NCBI GenBank assembly: GCA_016875195.1
Contig: VGRY01000001.1
Span: 60,560-124,559 of the forward strand
Length of the DNA: 64,000 nt
Source of the DNA: Deltaproteobacteria bacterium
GTDB taxonomy: Bacteria > Desulfobacterota > BSN033 > UBA1163
Reading direction: 5' to 3'
The position numbers and the translations under genes are program-made. The notes beneath the pieces were generated by a model, which saw only the letters and a program-made list of their open reading frames with translations, had not been told where the DNA came from and searched no databases. Below are positions 42,108 to 48,880 of this stretch, piece after piece. Position 1 is the first letter of the stretch. Each line of letters opens with the position of its first letter.

Positions 42108-42992
42108 ATGGAAAAACAAAAAAACGGAATAGGGGAGCTGCTAAAATATGAACACTTCAATTTAAAGATCGGGGCCGACGCCGCCGGGATGGAGCATTTC
42201 TTGGAAGCGCACGGGCAGCACATCCAAAAAGGACTTGATACTTTGTCCGTGGAAGCGCCGGGCTTTTGTCTTGACTTTAAAACCACGTTCACACCTGGGC
42301 GGGGAGCCGTGCAAAGCCTGAGTTGTGCCCTTGCCGGGAAAGTCTACACCGTCACCTTGGGGGACATGACGCCGGAAGATTGGCGGGCCTTTGCCGATAA
42401 GCTGACCGCGCGTAAACGAACTATGGCTGCAAAGACGGCGGTTGACAAGCACATCGAAAAAACCTTGAGACAACAGCGGGTCGCAAGTGAAAAAGCACGG
42501 CTTGCCTATGAAGAGTCCGGCGATCCTCAAATTGTAATAGGATTTATCAAGCGTTCACCGTCCGGGGCGGCAATCAAGGAAACGTGGGTATCAGAGGCAA
42601 TTCAAAACTGGAAACGGGACGACCGCGAGGACCTTTTTAAACAAGCATTTGAACCAAGGCGCGGGGAACGGAGTAAGCCAAACACGCGAGCCTTAGAAAA
42701 CATGATGTTTGAAAACAGGATCGACAATCACCGCAAGGCCGGAAAAACGCTTGAAGGAGCTTGCATTGCAGAGGCGCAAAGGACTGGCGGCGGCAATCTT
42801 ACCGGCGATAAGTTATTTAAAAAACTGACGGCGCTTAAAAATAAATACCACCGGGCGAGGCGCATTGAGCCGGAAATTACGATTGAGGAAACGCCGGAAT
42901 CCTATATTGAGAGCGCCTTTCCTGCCAAAATTGAAGTTTTAGGCCATGCTTATTTCGGGCGATGGCAAATCAAACACCCAAAAAATAAATAA
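42108..42992 (+). CDS. Element protein of unknown function, 294 aa
   Basis: I do not recognise this protein. It is soluble, with an N-terminal alpha/beta region (KYEHFNLKIGADAAGMEHFL), a segment TVTLGDMTPEDWRAFADKLT, and a long basic helical middle (residues about 100-160). It ends with a basic region (LTGDKLFKKLTALKNKYHRA) and a short C-terminal motif. No relaxase, nuclease or capsid motif is visible. It lies alone between the integrase and a strong terminator, so it may belong to the integration/excision unit. Confidence 0.7.
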   Translation: MEKQKNGIGELLKYEHFNLKIGADAAGMEHFLEAHGQHIQKGLDTLSVEAPGFCLDFKTTFTPGRGAVQSLSCALAGKVYTVTLGDMTPEDWRAFADKLTARKRTMAAKTAVDKHIEKTLRQQRVASEKARLAYEESGDPQIVIGFIKRSPSGAAIKETWVSEAIQNWKRDDREDLFKQAFEPRRGERSKPNTRALENMMFENRIDNHRKAGKTLEGACIAEAQRTGGGNLTGDKLFKKLTALKNKYHRARRIEPEITIEETPESYIESAFPAKIEVLGHAYFGRWQIKHPKNK

Positions 42993-43013
42993 GCCTATTC
43001 CACCTTGACGCGC

Positions 43014-43047
43014 AAAGCCTGCTTATCCATTTAAGCGGGCTTTTTTA
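43014..43047 (+). terminator. Rho-independent terminator after the 294-aa protein
   Basis: AAGCCTGCTTA and TAAGCGGGCTT form a stem followed by six T, closing the int unit before the replication unit begins. Confidence 0.8.
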
Positions 43048-43105
43048 TTTCCCTTTCCTTTGATTGGTGTCATTAAATACCCCTATTTAAAAAACTAAAA
43101 TCCCG

Positions 43106-43134
43106 TTGTATATCAATCACTTATGTGCTATCTT
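43106..43134 (+). promoter_or_regulatory. Sigma-70-type promoter of the element replication unit
   Basis: TTGTAT (43106-43111), 17-base spacer, TATCTT (43129-43134), followed by TTGTACACAA-like words that could form an operator. AAGGAG (43158-43163) precedes the ATG at 43170. Confidence 0.55.
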
Positions 43135-43169
43135 GTACACAAATGAAACATCAAACTAAGGAGAAAAAC

Positions 43170-43412
43170 ATGGAAAAAATATTTCAGAACATGGCCGACA
43201 AATGGCCGAGCGCCTGGGTTGCCCGAACGGAAAGCGAAAAATTCACGGGCGGGATCATTAAAGAAAAATACCTTGCAAATTTAGACAGCACCGGAAAAGG
43301 TCCGGCGGGCCGGGTCCGCATAGGCAGAAAGATTGCCTATCCCGTGAGCGAGTTTGTCAAGTGGCTGGAAAGCCGAAGCGCCGTCATTCCTGAGCGTCAC
43401 CGGACGAAATAG
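43170..43412 (+). CDS. AlpA/excisionase-like DNA-binding protein
   Basis: Small predicted regulator of 80 residues. AAGGAG six bases upstream fixes the start at MEKIFQNMADKWPSAW, although the frame opens earlier at 43125. The C-terminal half, GRVRIGRKIAYPVSEFVKWL, has the winged-helix 'helix-wing-YP' pattern of AlpA/MerR-type excisionases, preceded by a predicted recognition helix (TGGIIKEKYLANLDS). In P4-like satellites such proteins activate integrase or control lysogeny. First gene of the replication unit, nine bases before the helicase gene. Confidence 0.75.
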   Translation: MEKIFQNMADKWPSAWVARTESEKFTGGIIKEKYLANLDSTGKGPAGRVRIGRKIAYPVSEFVKWLESRSAVIPERHRTK

Positions 43413-43421
43413 GGGGCCGTC

Positions 43422-44978
43422 ATGTTGAACGACCCTGAAACCATCCGGGCCGCTGTTGACGAACGCATTGAAGCCGAACGCCGGACCTATGCACCGGAGC
43501 CGGAACCGAAAACACCGACAAAACAAACGGCCTTTTCAAGCAAGGAAATTCTTGACGCCCTGGGGCGAAATGAGGACGGCGACGCCTGGCTTTACGTCGA
43601 ATTGAACCGGGACCATTTCCGTTATGACGCGGCGGCGGGCCGCTGGTATACTTTGGCCGGTCACTTTTGGGAACGTGACACCCTGGCCGAAGCGACGCGG
43701 GCCATTGACGGAGTGATTGATATTTACGCGCAAGAGGCGAACCGGCAAGCCTGGCAACGGGCGGCGGCGGAAAAGGCCGGACGGACTGAGGACGCAAAGC
43801 GACGGAGAGAGACAGAGGACGCCCTTTTTAAGAGAATCCGGGCCTTACAATCGGTTGCGCGGAAAGAAAACGTTTTGACCTTGGCACGAACCGGAGCCGA
43901 TAGCCTGGCAATCCGGGGCGATGAATGGGACCGGGATCCCTGGCTTTTGGGATGTCTCAATGGAGTGGTTGATCTTAGGACCGCGGAACACCGACCGGGC
44001 CGACCAGATGATTTCATTAAAACAATCGCGCCAGTTGAATGGAAAGAAATTGACGAACCCGCGCCGACATGGGAACGCTTTCTTACTGACATTTGCAGCG
44101 ACAATCACGACCTGCCCGCCTATCTTCAAAGGCTTTTCGGTTATGGCATAACTGGCCTTACGAACTGGCACGTTTACCCCATCTTTTACGGACCGCAAGG
44201 AAGAAACGGAAAAGGTACATTTCTCGAAACCCTAAAATTTGTATTGGGCGACCTGGCTTATAAAGCACGATCCGAAATTCTGCTTGAATCAAGAAACGCG
44301 CCTTCACGTGGATCGGCGGACGCGGACACCCTGGCATTGCGGGGAAAGCGGATCGTTTGGGCGAGCGAAACATCCGAAGGCCGCCGGTTGAACGCTTCTC
44401 GAATCAAGGAACTTTGCGGCGGAGACACCTTGAACGCCCGCGCCGTCTATGGCCGGGACCCGGTAGAGTTTTCCCCTTCTCACTTACTTATACTTTTGAC
44501 GAATGACCGACCGCAAGCGCCTGCATCCGACGCGGCGCTATGGGAGAGGATTCACCTTATTCCGTTCAACATTCGTTTTGTGGACGACCCACGGGGACCG
44601 AATGAAAAAAAGGCGGATCATGACCTTTTGCAAAAATTAAAAATGGAAGCATCCGGGGTTTTGTCCTGGATGGTCAAGGGTTGCCTTATTTGGCAACGGG
44701 AAGGGCTGAAACCGCCTGAAACAGTCCTGGGAGCGACGCGGGAATACCGCAAGGAAGAGGACCTTATTGAACGCTTCATTTCTGACCGCTGCTTGACCGG
44801 ACCGACTTATGAGACACAGGCGGGGGCGCTTTATAAGATTTATCAATCCTGGGCTTCCGAAATGGGATTGAAACCCATGACGGGAATTCGCTTCGGCAAG
44901 GAAATGCAGACGCGCTTTAACAGTTATCAAAAGCGCCATGTTTTTTACGTCGGCATTGGACTTCTTGACGGGGAATAA
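43422..44978 (+). CDS. D5/P4-type superfamily 3 replicative helicase (primase-associated)
   Basis: Predicted origin-unwinding helicase of 518 residues. N-terminal region of about 150 residues (Arg/Glu-rich), a D5_N-like domain (DEWDRDPWLLGCLNGVVDLR, then YLQRLFGYGITGL), and a helicase core with Walker A GPQGRNGKGT at 257-266, Walker B-like KRIVWASET, the B' region NARAVYGRDPVEFSPSHLLI and sensor LLTNDRP. The winged C-terminal part (EDLIERFISDRCL) matches phage/plasmid primase C-terminal domains. The primase itself is a separate gene at 45101. It defines the element as self-replicating. Confidence 0.92.
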   Translation: MLNDPETIRAAVDERIEAERRTYAPEPEPKTPTKQTAFSSKEILDALGRNEDGDAWLYVELNRDHFRYDAAAGRWYTLAGHFWERDTLAEATRAIDGVIDIYAQEANRQAWQRAAAEKAGRTEDAKRRRETEDALFKRIRALQSVARKENVLTLARTGADSLAIRGDEWDRDPWLLGCLNGVVDLRTAEHRPGRPDDFIKTIAPVEWKEIDEPAPTWERFLTDICSDNHDLPAYLQRLFGYGITGLTNWHVYPIFYGPQGRNGKGTFLETLKFVLGDLAYKARSEILLESRNAPSRGSADADTLALRGKRIVWASETSEGRRLNASRIKELCGGDTLNARAVYGRDPVEFSPSHLLILLTNDRPQAPASDAALWERIHLIPFNIRFVDDPRGPNEKKADHDLLQKLKMEASGVLSWMVKGCLIWQREGLKPPETVLGATREYRKEEDLIERFISDRCLTGPTYETQAGALYKIYQSWASEMGLKPMTGIRFGKEMQTRFNSYQKRHVFYVGIGLLDGE

Positions 44979-44984
44979 TTACAG

Positions 44985-45130
44985 CCATGCAGCCATTGCA
45001 GCCATTTTTCACTAACTTTTACTTTTTAGATTTCATGCTTTGCCATAAGGAAAGTTTTGGAAAATACCTGCAATACCTGCAAACTTGAAATTAAGGGACG
45101 TTGAATGAAACTTTATCCCTGCAAATAGCT
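44985..45130 (+). repeat. Iteron-like repeats between helicase and primase genes (candidate origin)
   Basis: GCAGCCAT occurs three times in succession around 44987-45010, then an AT-rich stretch (45011-45060), then TACCTGCAA twice (around 45065-45083), and TGCAAATAGCTGCAAG near 45119-45134. The layout (iterons, AT-rich patch, iterons) next to replication genes fits an origin. Confidence 0.5.
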
Positions 45131-46324
45131 GCAAGAAAAAACCCGGTTGACCGGAAAAATGGAAACGTCATGACCCTTCTTGAATTGATCGAGGCGGACG
45201 GCGTGAAACTTACCCGACAAGGAAAAACTTACCGGGGGCGCTGTCCCTTTCACCACGGTAAAACATCAACGTCATTGCTTGTGGACGGAGGCGCGGGGAA
45301 ATTCTTTTGTTTCGGTTGCGATCAACGCGGGGATTCGATTGATTGGCTACGCGAGCGGCGGGGATTGTCTTTTGCGGAGGCTTGCCGATACCTGGGGCGC
45401 GATCCGGGGCCACGATCAAACGGGCCACGACCGGCATCGACGGCATGGGAACCACGAGAGGCAAAAACACCGGCAGGCGTATGGCAAGAACGGGCGCGAA
45501 CCTTTCTTGACGGGGCGGTTTCCCGTCTATGGTCACGACGGGGCGACACAACGCGGGCATGGCTACACGCGGAAAAGGGCCTTTCTGACGGGACAATCAA
45601 GGTGGCGGGCCTTGGCTTCAATCCGGCGGATTTATATGAACCAAGGGATACCTGGGGCCTTGAGCCGTCACTTAAAAACGATGGAACCGAGCGCCGTCAA
45701 TGGATACCGGCGGGGCTTGTAATTCCTCACGTCATTGGCGGCGCTGTCCATAGACTGAGAATCAGGCGCGGCGATCCGGGCGACGGGCCACGATATATTG
45801 CCGTGAGCGGTTCAAGCATGGCACCTATGGCATGGGGCCGGGATAAGGCGGCGGCTGTGATAGTGGAATCAGAACTTGACGGGCTTCTCTTGAATCAAGA
45901 GGCGGGCGACTTGGCCGGGGTTGTCACCATGGGATCAGCACAAGCTAAACCGGACAGGATCACCCACGAGACATTGACGGCGACGCCTGTCATTCTCGTT
46001 TCATTGGATAGCGACGAGGCCGGGGCGAAAGCATCTTGGAAATTCTGGCTTGAAACATACCCGAACGCGAAGAGGTGGCCGACACCTTATGGGAAAGATC
46101 CTTCAGAGGCCGCGCAGAAGGGTTTAAACATTCGGACATGGGTAGAAGCAGGGCTAACGCCAGGAACCTTCACCGAACAAAGCCAAGGATCGGTAGAGGC
46201 TATAACAAAACCCTTTCCTAAAGAATGGCTTCAAAAGTATGACGAAACGATTCTTGAACGATTGGCGATTATGACGGTTGACGGGCGGTTGTCAGATCAA
46301 GAGGCCGCGAGGATTTTAAATTGA
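45101..46324 (+). CDS. CHC2 zinc-finger / TOPRIM DNA primase
   Basis: DnaG-type primase of 407 residues if the TTG at 45101 is used; an ATG at 45170 (MTLLELIEADGVKL) is an equally good start and keeps all domains. Zinc finger C-x2-H-x18-C-x2-C (CPFH, then CFGC, about residues 48-73), a DnaG-like catalytic region with AGLGFNPADLYEPRDTWGL, and a TOPRIM core (AAVIVESELDGLLL, then ILVSLDSDEAGAKASW). A helical C-terminus may dock the helicase. With the D5-type helicase it forms a split primase-helicase pair. Confidence 0.9.
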   Translation: MNETLSLQIAARKNPVDRKNGNVMTLLELIEADGVKLTRQGKTYRGRCPFHHGKTSTSLLVDGGAGKFFCFGCDQRGDSIDWLRERRGLSFAEACRYLGRDPGPRSNGPRPASTAWEPREAKTPAGVWQERARTFLDGAVSRLWSRRGDTTRAWLHAEKGLSDGTIKVAGLGFNPADLYEPRDTWGLEPSLKNDGTERRQWIPAGLVIPHVIGGAVHRLRIRRGDPGDGPRYIAVSGSSMAPMAWGRDKAAAVIVESELDGLLLNQEAGDLAGVVTMGSAQAKPDRITHETLTATPVILVSLDSDEAGAKASWKFWLETYPNAKRWPTPYGKDPSEAAQKGLNIRTWVEAGLTPGTFTEQSQGSVEAITKPFPKEWLQKYDETILERLAIMTVDGRLSDQEAARILN

Positions 46325-46555
46325 TGAAGGGCATGACGAAAAACAAGTTACACAGATATTTTTAGTAAGAGAATGGCGGGGGGCTTCCTTTCCGTTCGCG
46401 CCCGCCCGAAGAAAGAAGAAAGAACCGGGCCGAAAGGGGGGGAGGGCTATGTCAGCCTTCCAGCCTGATCCCAAAATGACCGAGCTGGTCATCACGCGCA
46501 TGTGACCGCAAAATGAAATATCTGGAGGTGGAGGTTTCAAACGAGGGTCAAAATT

Positions 46556-46891
46556 ATGATCTGCGAAAGCTGCCGATCCAATTTTGAAGGTCGTCCGAAC
46601 CGCCGCTATTGTTCGCCGAAATGCCGAAGACGGGCGGAAATGGTCCAACGGGTTGTCAAAAAAAGGGAAGGCTGGAAATCGTTGCGGGCCGCTATGGGAC
46701 TGAAGGAAAGGGCTTTTTATGATACCATCCGGGAATTTTCAACGGAAGGTCTTCAAGAGTTTCCCATTGACGACCTGAAGGAATTTCCAAAGGAAGAAGG
46801 CAAATGGGACACATGTGTCCCATTAGACGACCTGAAAGAATTCGGCGTTAACCCGCCCGAAAAGGGCAAAAAAAGGGGGCAAAAACGATGA
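46556..46891 (+). CDS. Small zinc-ribbon protein, possible regulator
   Basis: 111 residues: an N-terminal zinc ribbon (CESCRSNFEGRPNRRYCSPK plus Cys23; CxxC and CxxxC pairs), a predicted helix-turn-helix-like helical segment (SLRAAMGLKERAFYDTIREF), and a charged tail with repeated DDLKEF motifs (three near-copies). Function unknown; DNA or RNA binding is plausible. The 231-bp gap before it holds no clear gene. ATGA overlap with the next gene. Confidence 0.65.
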   Translation: MICESCRSNFEGRPNRRYCSPKCRRRAEMVQRVVKKREGWKSLRAAMGLKERAFYDTIREFSTEGLQEFPIDDLKEFPKEEGKWDTCVPLDDLKEFGVNPPEKGKKRGQKR

Positions 46892-47631
46892 AAAATGGCA
46901 TGGAAAAAGCGGAAGTTGAAAAGATCCTGAAAAGTATCGAAGCGCATCCGCTGACGCAAAAGATCAAAGAAGAAGAAGCCGCGAAGATCCTGGAAGAAAG
47001 GCTGCTGACCGCCGCAAAACTGCGGCAAGCGCGGGAAGAAGCCGAAAGGTTTATCCCCCAATACGAAGCGGATCTGGCGAAGGCCGAAGCCGATCTTAGG
47101 GAGTATGATGAAGGAAGGACGGTCGTCCTGGAAAAAGCGAACCTGGCGAAAAAAAAGCTGGCGGAAGAACGCGGACGCCTGGACCGCGAAAAGTCCGAAG
47201 CCGAAGGCGCCCTGTTAGGGAATTACGATCCGGCTATTGACGAAGCGATCCAATTTTTTAGGGACCGACATGAAGCCTTATTGCGCAAGTCGCCTAATAA
47301 GCAAACGCACGAAGGCGGAACGGACGCCTACACCTTAACTAAGAAACTGACCACCTTTTCAAGCCTTCCTGCGATAAGGTCGGCGCTGGGTTACTGTCGC
47401 GCCGCGATCGAGGAATTGGAAAAGGCGAAGTTGATCCCGGAATTGGACTTTGACCGGATCGAAAAACTAAAGGTCGGGATCCCTGACACCGAAGTCTATA
47501 CCGAAGTCACTACTGAAAAGCCGCTTCCCGGCATTAATGCGGATCCGCGAAGCTTGTTACCGTCTGATAATGAAATGGAATGGTCCCTGGGAAAACTGAA
47601 TGAGAAATTTAAAAAGATCATGAGGAAGTGA
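46888..47631 (+). CDS. Coiled-coil protein of unknown function
   Basis: 247 residues, strongly helical: a Lys/Glu/Ala-rich coiled coil spans about residues 5-110 (LRQAREEAERFIPQYEADLA, KANLAKKKLAEERGRLDREK), followed by a less charged helical domain (ALLGNYDPAIDEAIQFFRDR, SLPAIRSALGYCRAAIEELE) and a C-terminal acidic linker. I do not recognise a family. Coupled to the zinc-ribbon gene upstream (ATGA) and the CHC2 gene downstream (one base gap), so the three probably act together. Confidence 0.7.
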   Translation: MKNGMEKAEVEKILKSIEAHPLTQKIKEEEAAKILEERLLTAAKLRQAREEAERFIPQYEADLAKAEADLREYDEGRTVVLEKANLAKKKLAEERGRLDREKSEAEGALLGNYDPAIDEAIQFFRDRHEALLRKSPNKQTHEGGTDAYTLTKKLTTFSSLPAIRSALGYCRAAIEELEKAKLIPELDFDRIEKLKVGIPDTEVYTEVTTEKPLPGINADPRSLLPSDNEMEWSLGKLNEKFKKIMRK

Positions 47632-47632
47632 A

Positions 47633-47977
47633 TTGACGGACCACGCCCATATTGACGCACTAAAAGCCGCCGCTGATCCTCTTCGGGTCGCCGCCGCCCT
47701 GGGCCTTCGGGGTCGAGGGAAGCGCTTCTTCTGTCCGATCTGTCAACCGCAAGGGGGAAAGACGCCGGACCTGTCCGTCCGGGACAAAGGTTTCACCTGT
47801 CATAAATGCGGGTTGAAGGGGGACCTTCTGAAGCTGGTCGAGGTCGCCGCCGAACTTGACTTTCCGTCCGCTGTCAAATGGCTTGAAGACTTGATAGGCA
47901 TCCGCCCGCCGGGACGCATGAAAGGCCAATGGAAGGATAAGGGCCGGACCGGGATCGGCGATCCTGGACGATCCTGA
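47633..47977 (+). CDS. Stand-alone CHC2-type zinc-finger protein
   Basis: 114 residues from a TTG start one base after the upstream stop. The core is a DnaG-like zinc finger in CxxC form: CPIC, then CHKC 18 residues later (about residues 34-59), followed by GDLLKLVEVAAELDFPSAVKWL, the helical segment seen after CHC2 fingers in primases. There is no catalytic domain. It might bind primase template DNA or compete with primases. This is the second CHC2 finger in the element. Confidence 0.8.
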   Translation: MTDHAHIDALKAAADPLRVAAALGLRGRGKRFFCPICQPQGGKTPDLSVRDKGFTCHKCGLKGDLLKLVEVAAELDFPSAVKWLEDLIGIRPPGRMKGQWKDKGRTGIGDPGRS

Positions 47978-48124
47978 ATAATGAAAACGGTTGCTTTGCG
48001 GAGTGGCGGGCTGTCAGATTTTTCTTGCAATCTTTGTGAAAATCGATATTCTGAAAGTTATAGAGTTGTGTGTGATTGAATTTGAAACTCATTCGGTCTA
48101 TGGCTTAGAAAGGAGATGAGATAA

Positions 48125-48313
48125 ATGCCACAAGTCGGAGTCGAAGCAAGTTTTGCATTTTTCTTCTTCATCCTGATTCTTGCAATAGCAATCATGGTCG
48201 GAATTTCGAGATGGATATTTAGAATCAACGACATCATCAAACGATTGGACAGCATAATAAATGCGCTGAAAATTGGATTTGACTTGGAAGATGTTAAGAA
48301 GAAGAAAAACTAA
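48125..48313 (+). CDS. Small single-pass membrane protein
   Basis: 62 residues with one strong membrane helix (SFAFFFFILILAIAIMVGIS) and a basic amphipathic C-terminal helix (RINDIIKRLDSIINALKIGF). AAAGGAGATGAG lies directly upstream of the ATG, a strong ribosome binding site. Base composition is lower in GC than the preceding element genes. Function unknown; holin-like or membrane-sensor roles are only guesses. Confidence 0.6.
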   Translation: MPQVGVEASFAFFFFILILAIAIMVGISRWIFRINDIIKRLDSIINALKIGFDLEDVKKKKN

Positions 48314-48354
48314 AGGAGAAACATCATCACCGACCATACAAAAGGAGAAAAATA

Positions 48355-48546
48355 ATGGATCTAAAAGAAATCACGGAAGCAAAGAAGGCATTGGAACAAG
48401 ATATACTTAAAGCGGTGAATAATTTTGAATTGAAAAGTGATTGTATTGTCGAAGCGATAAGTCTCAAACGCAAAAGAATCGAGGCAGGTATTGGGTCAAG
48501 GGACGCGCTGGATAGGGTGACGATCCGCGCGGTTCTGCCTGAGTGA
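48355..48546 (+). CDS. Small helical protein of unknown function
   Basis: 63 residues, almost entirely helical (MDLKEITEAKKALEQDILKA). A strong AAAAGGAGAAAAATA ribosome binding site precedes the ATG. It lies 41 bases after the small membrane protein, and the two may be a pair. The final element gene before the terminator and attR. Confidence 0.55.
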   Translation: MDLKEITEAKKALEQDILKAVNNFELKSDCIVEAISLKRKRIEAGIGSRDALDRVTIRAVLPE

Positions 48547-48612
48547 TAGGGGCGGGCTGGCTGGATTAGAAAATGGATCGACACTGAATCACTTTTGATA
48601 ATCACAAAGATT

Positions 48613-48640
48613 CCCCGGCTATGATGGCCGGGTTTTTTAT
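48613..48640 (+). terminator. Rho-independent terminator at the right end of the element
   Basis: CCCCGGC-TATGATG-GCCGGG stem followed by six T, closing the element's transcription before attR. Confidence 0.8.
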
Positions 48641-48656
48641 TGGTAGGAAATAAAAA

Positions 48657-48675
48657 AGCGGGACAGGAGCGGGAC
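48657..48675. repeat. 19-bp subterminal repeat, right copy
   Basis: Identical to 40712-40730 in sequence and orientation, 59 bases inside attR. Confidence 0.7.
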
Positions 48676-48734
48676 AAAATCACCAGAAAAAGAAAGATAG
48701 TATTAGCATGAAGTCTGTAACCAATTGAATTTAT

Positions 48735-48785
48735 TTGGCTGGGGGATGAGGATTCGAACCTCAATTCACGGAGTCAGAGTCCGTT
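48735..48785. repeat. attR within the intact tRNA-Gln
   Basis: 51-base copy matching 40547-40597; here the remaining 5' half of the tRNA is present, so the tRNA is functional after integration. Confidence 0.93.
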
Positions 48786-48809
48786 GTCCTACCATTGAAC
48801 GATCCCCCA
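48736..48809 (-). tRNA. tRNA-Gln (anticodon CUG)
   Basis: Minus-strand TGGGGGATCGTTCAATGGTA starts a full cloverleaf with U1-A72 as in tRNA-Gln, anticodon stem ACGGA/TCCGT with loop CTCTGAC (anticodon CTG), T arm with GGTTCGAATCC, discriminator G and an encoded CCA. The 3' half is the integration site of the element. Confidence 0.95.
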
Positions 48810-48880
48810 GTGTTAGTTCGGAGTTCGGAATAGGGAGTTCGGAGTTAACACAGAAAATATATCACCTAGAAACAATTTGA

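Larger units (their letters stand above)
40547..48785. mobile_element. Satellite-like integrative element in tRNA-Gln(CUG), about 8.2 kb
   Basis: Bounded by a 51-bp direct repeat of the tRNA-Gln 3' half. Gene order: tyrosine recombinase, unknown 294-residue protein, AlpA-like regulator, D5/P4-type helicase, repeat-rich candidate origin, CHC2-TOPRIM primase, zinc-ribbon protein, coiled-coil protein, separate CHC2-finger protein, and two small proteins. All genes face the same way. There are no capsid, terminase, portal, relaxase or type IV secretion genes, so it resembles a P4/PICI-type satellite or a small integrative replicon rather than a prophage or ICE. Base composition is visibly richer in GC words than the flanks. 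Confidence 0.9.

Noticed and set aside
46450..46504. Small open frame MSAFQPDPKMTELVITRM
   Set aside because: Only 18 codons with no supporting context; cannot be separated from chance.
40547..48785. Prophage or integrative conjugative element
   Set aside because: No capsid, portal, terminase, tail, lysis, relaxase or type IV secretion gene is visible between the att repeats.
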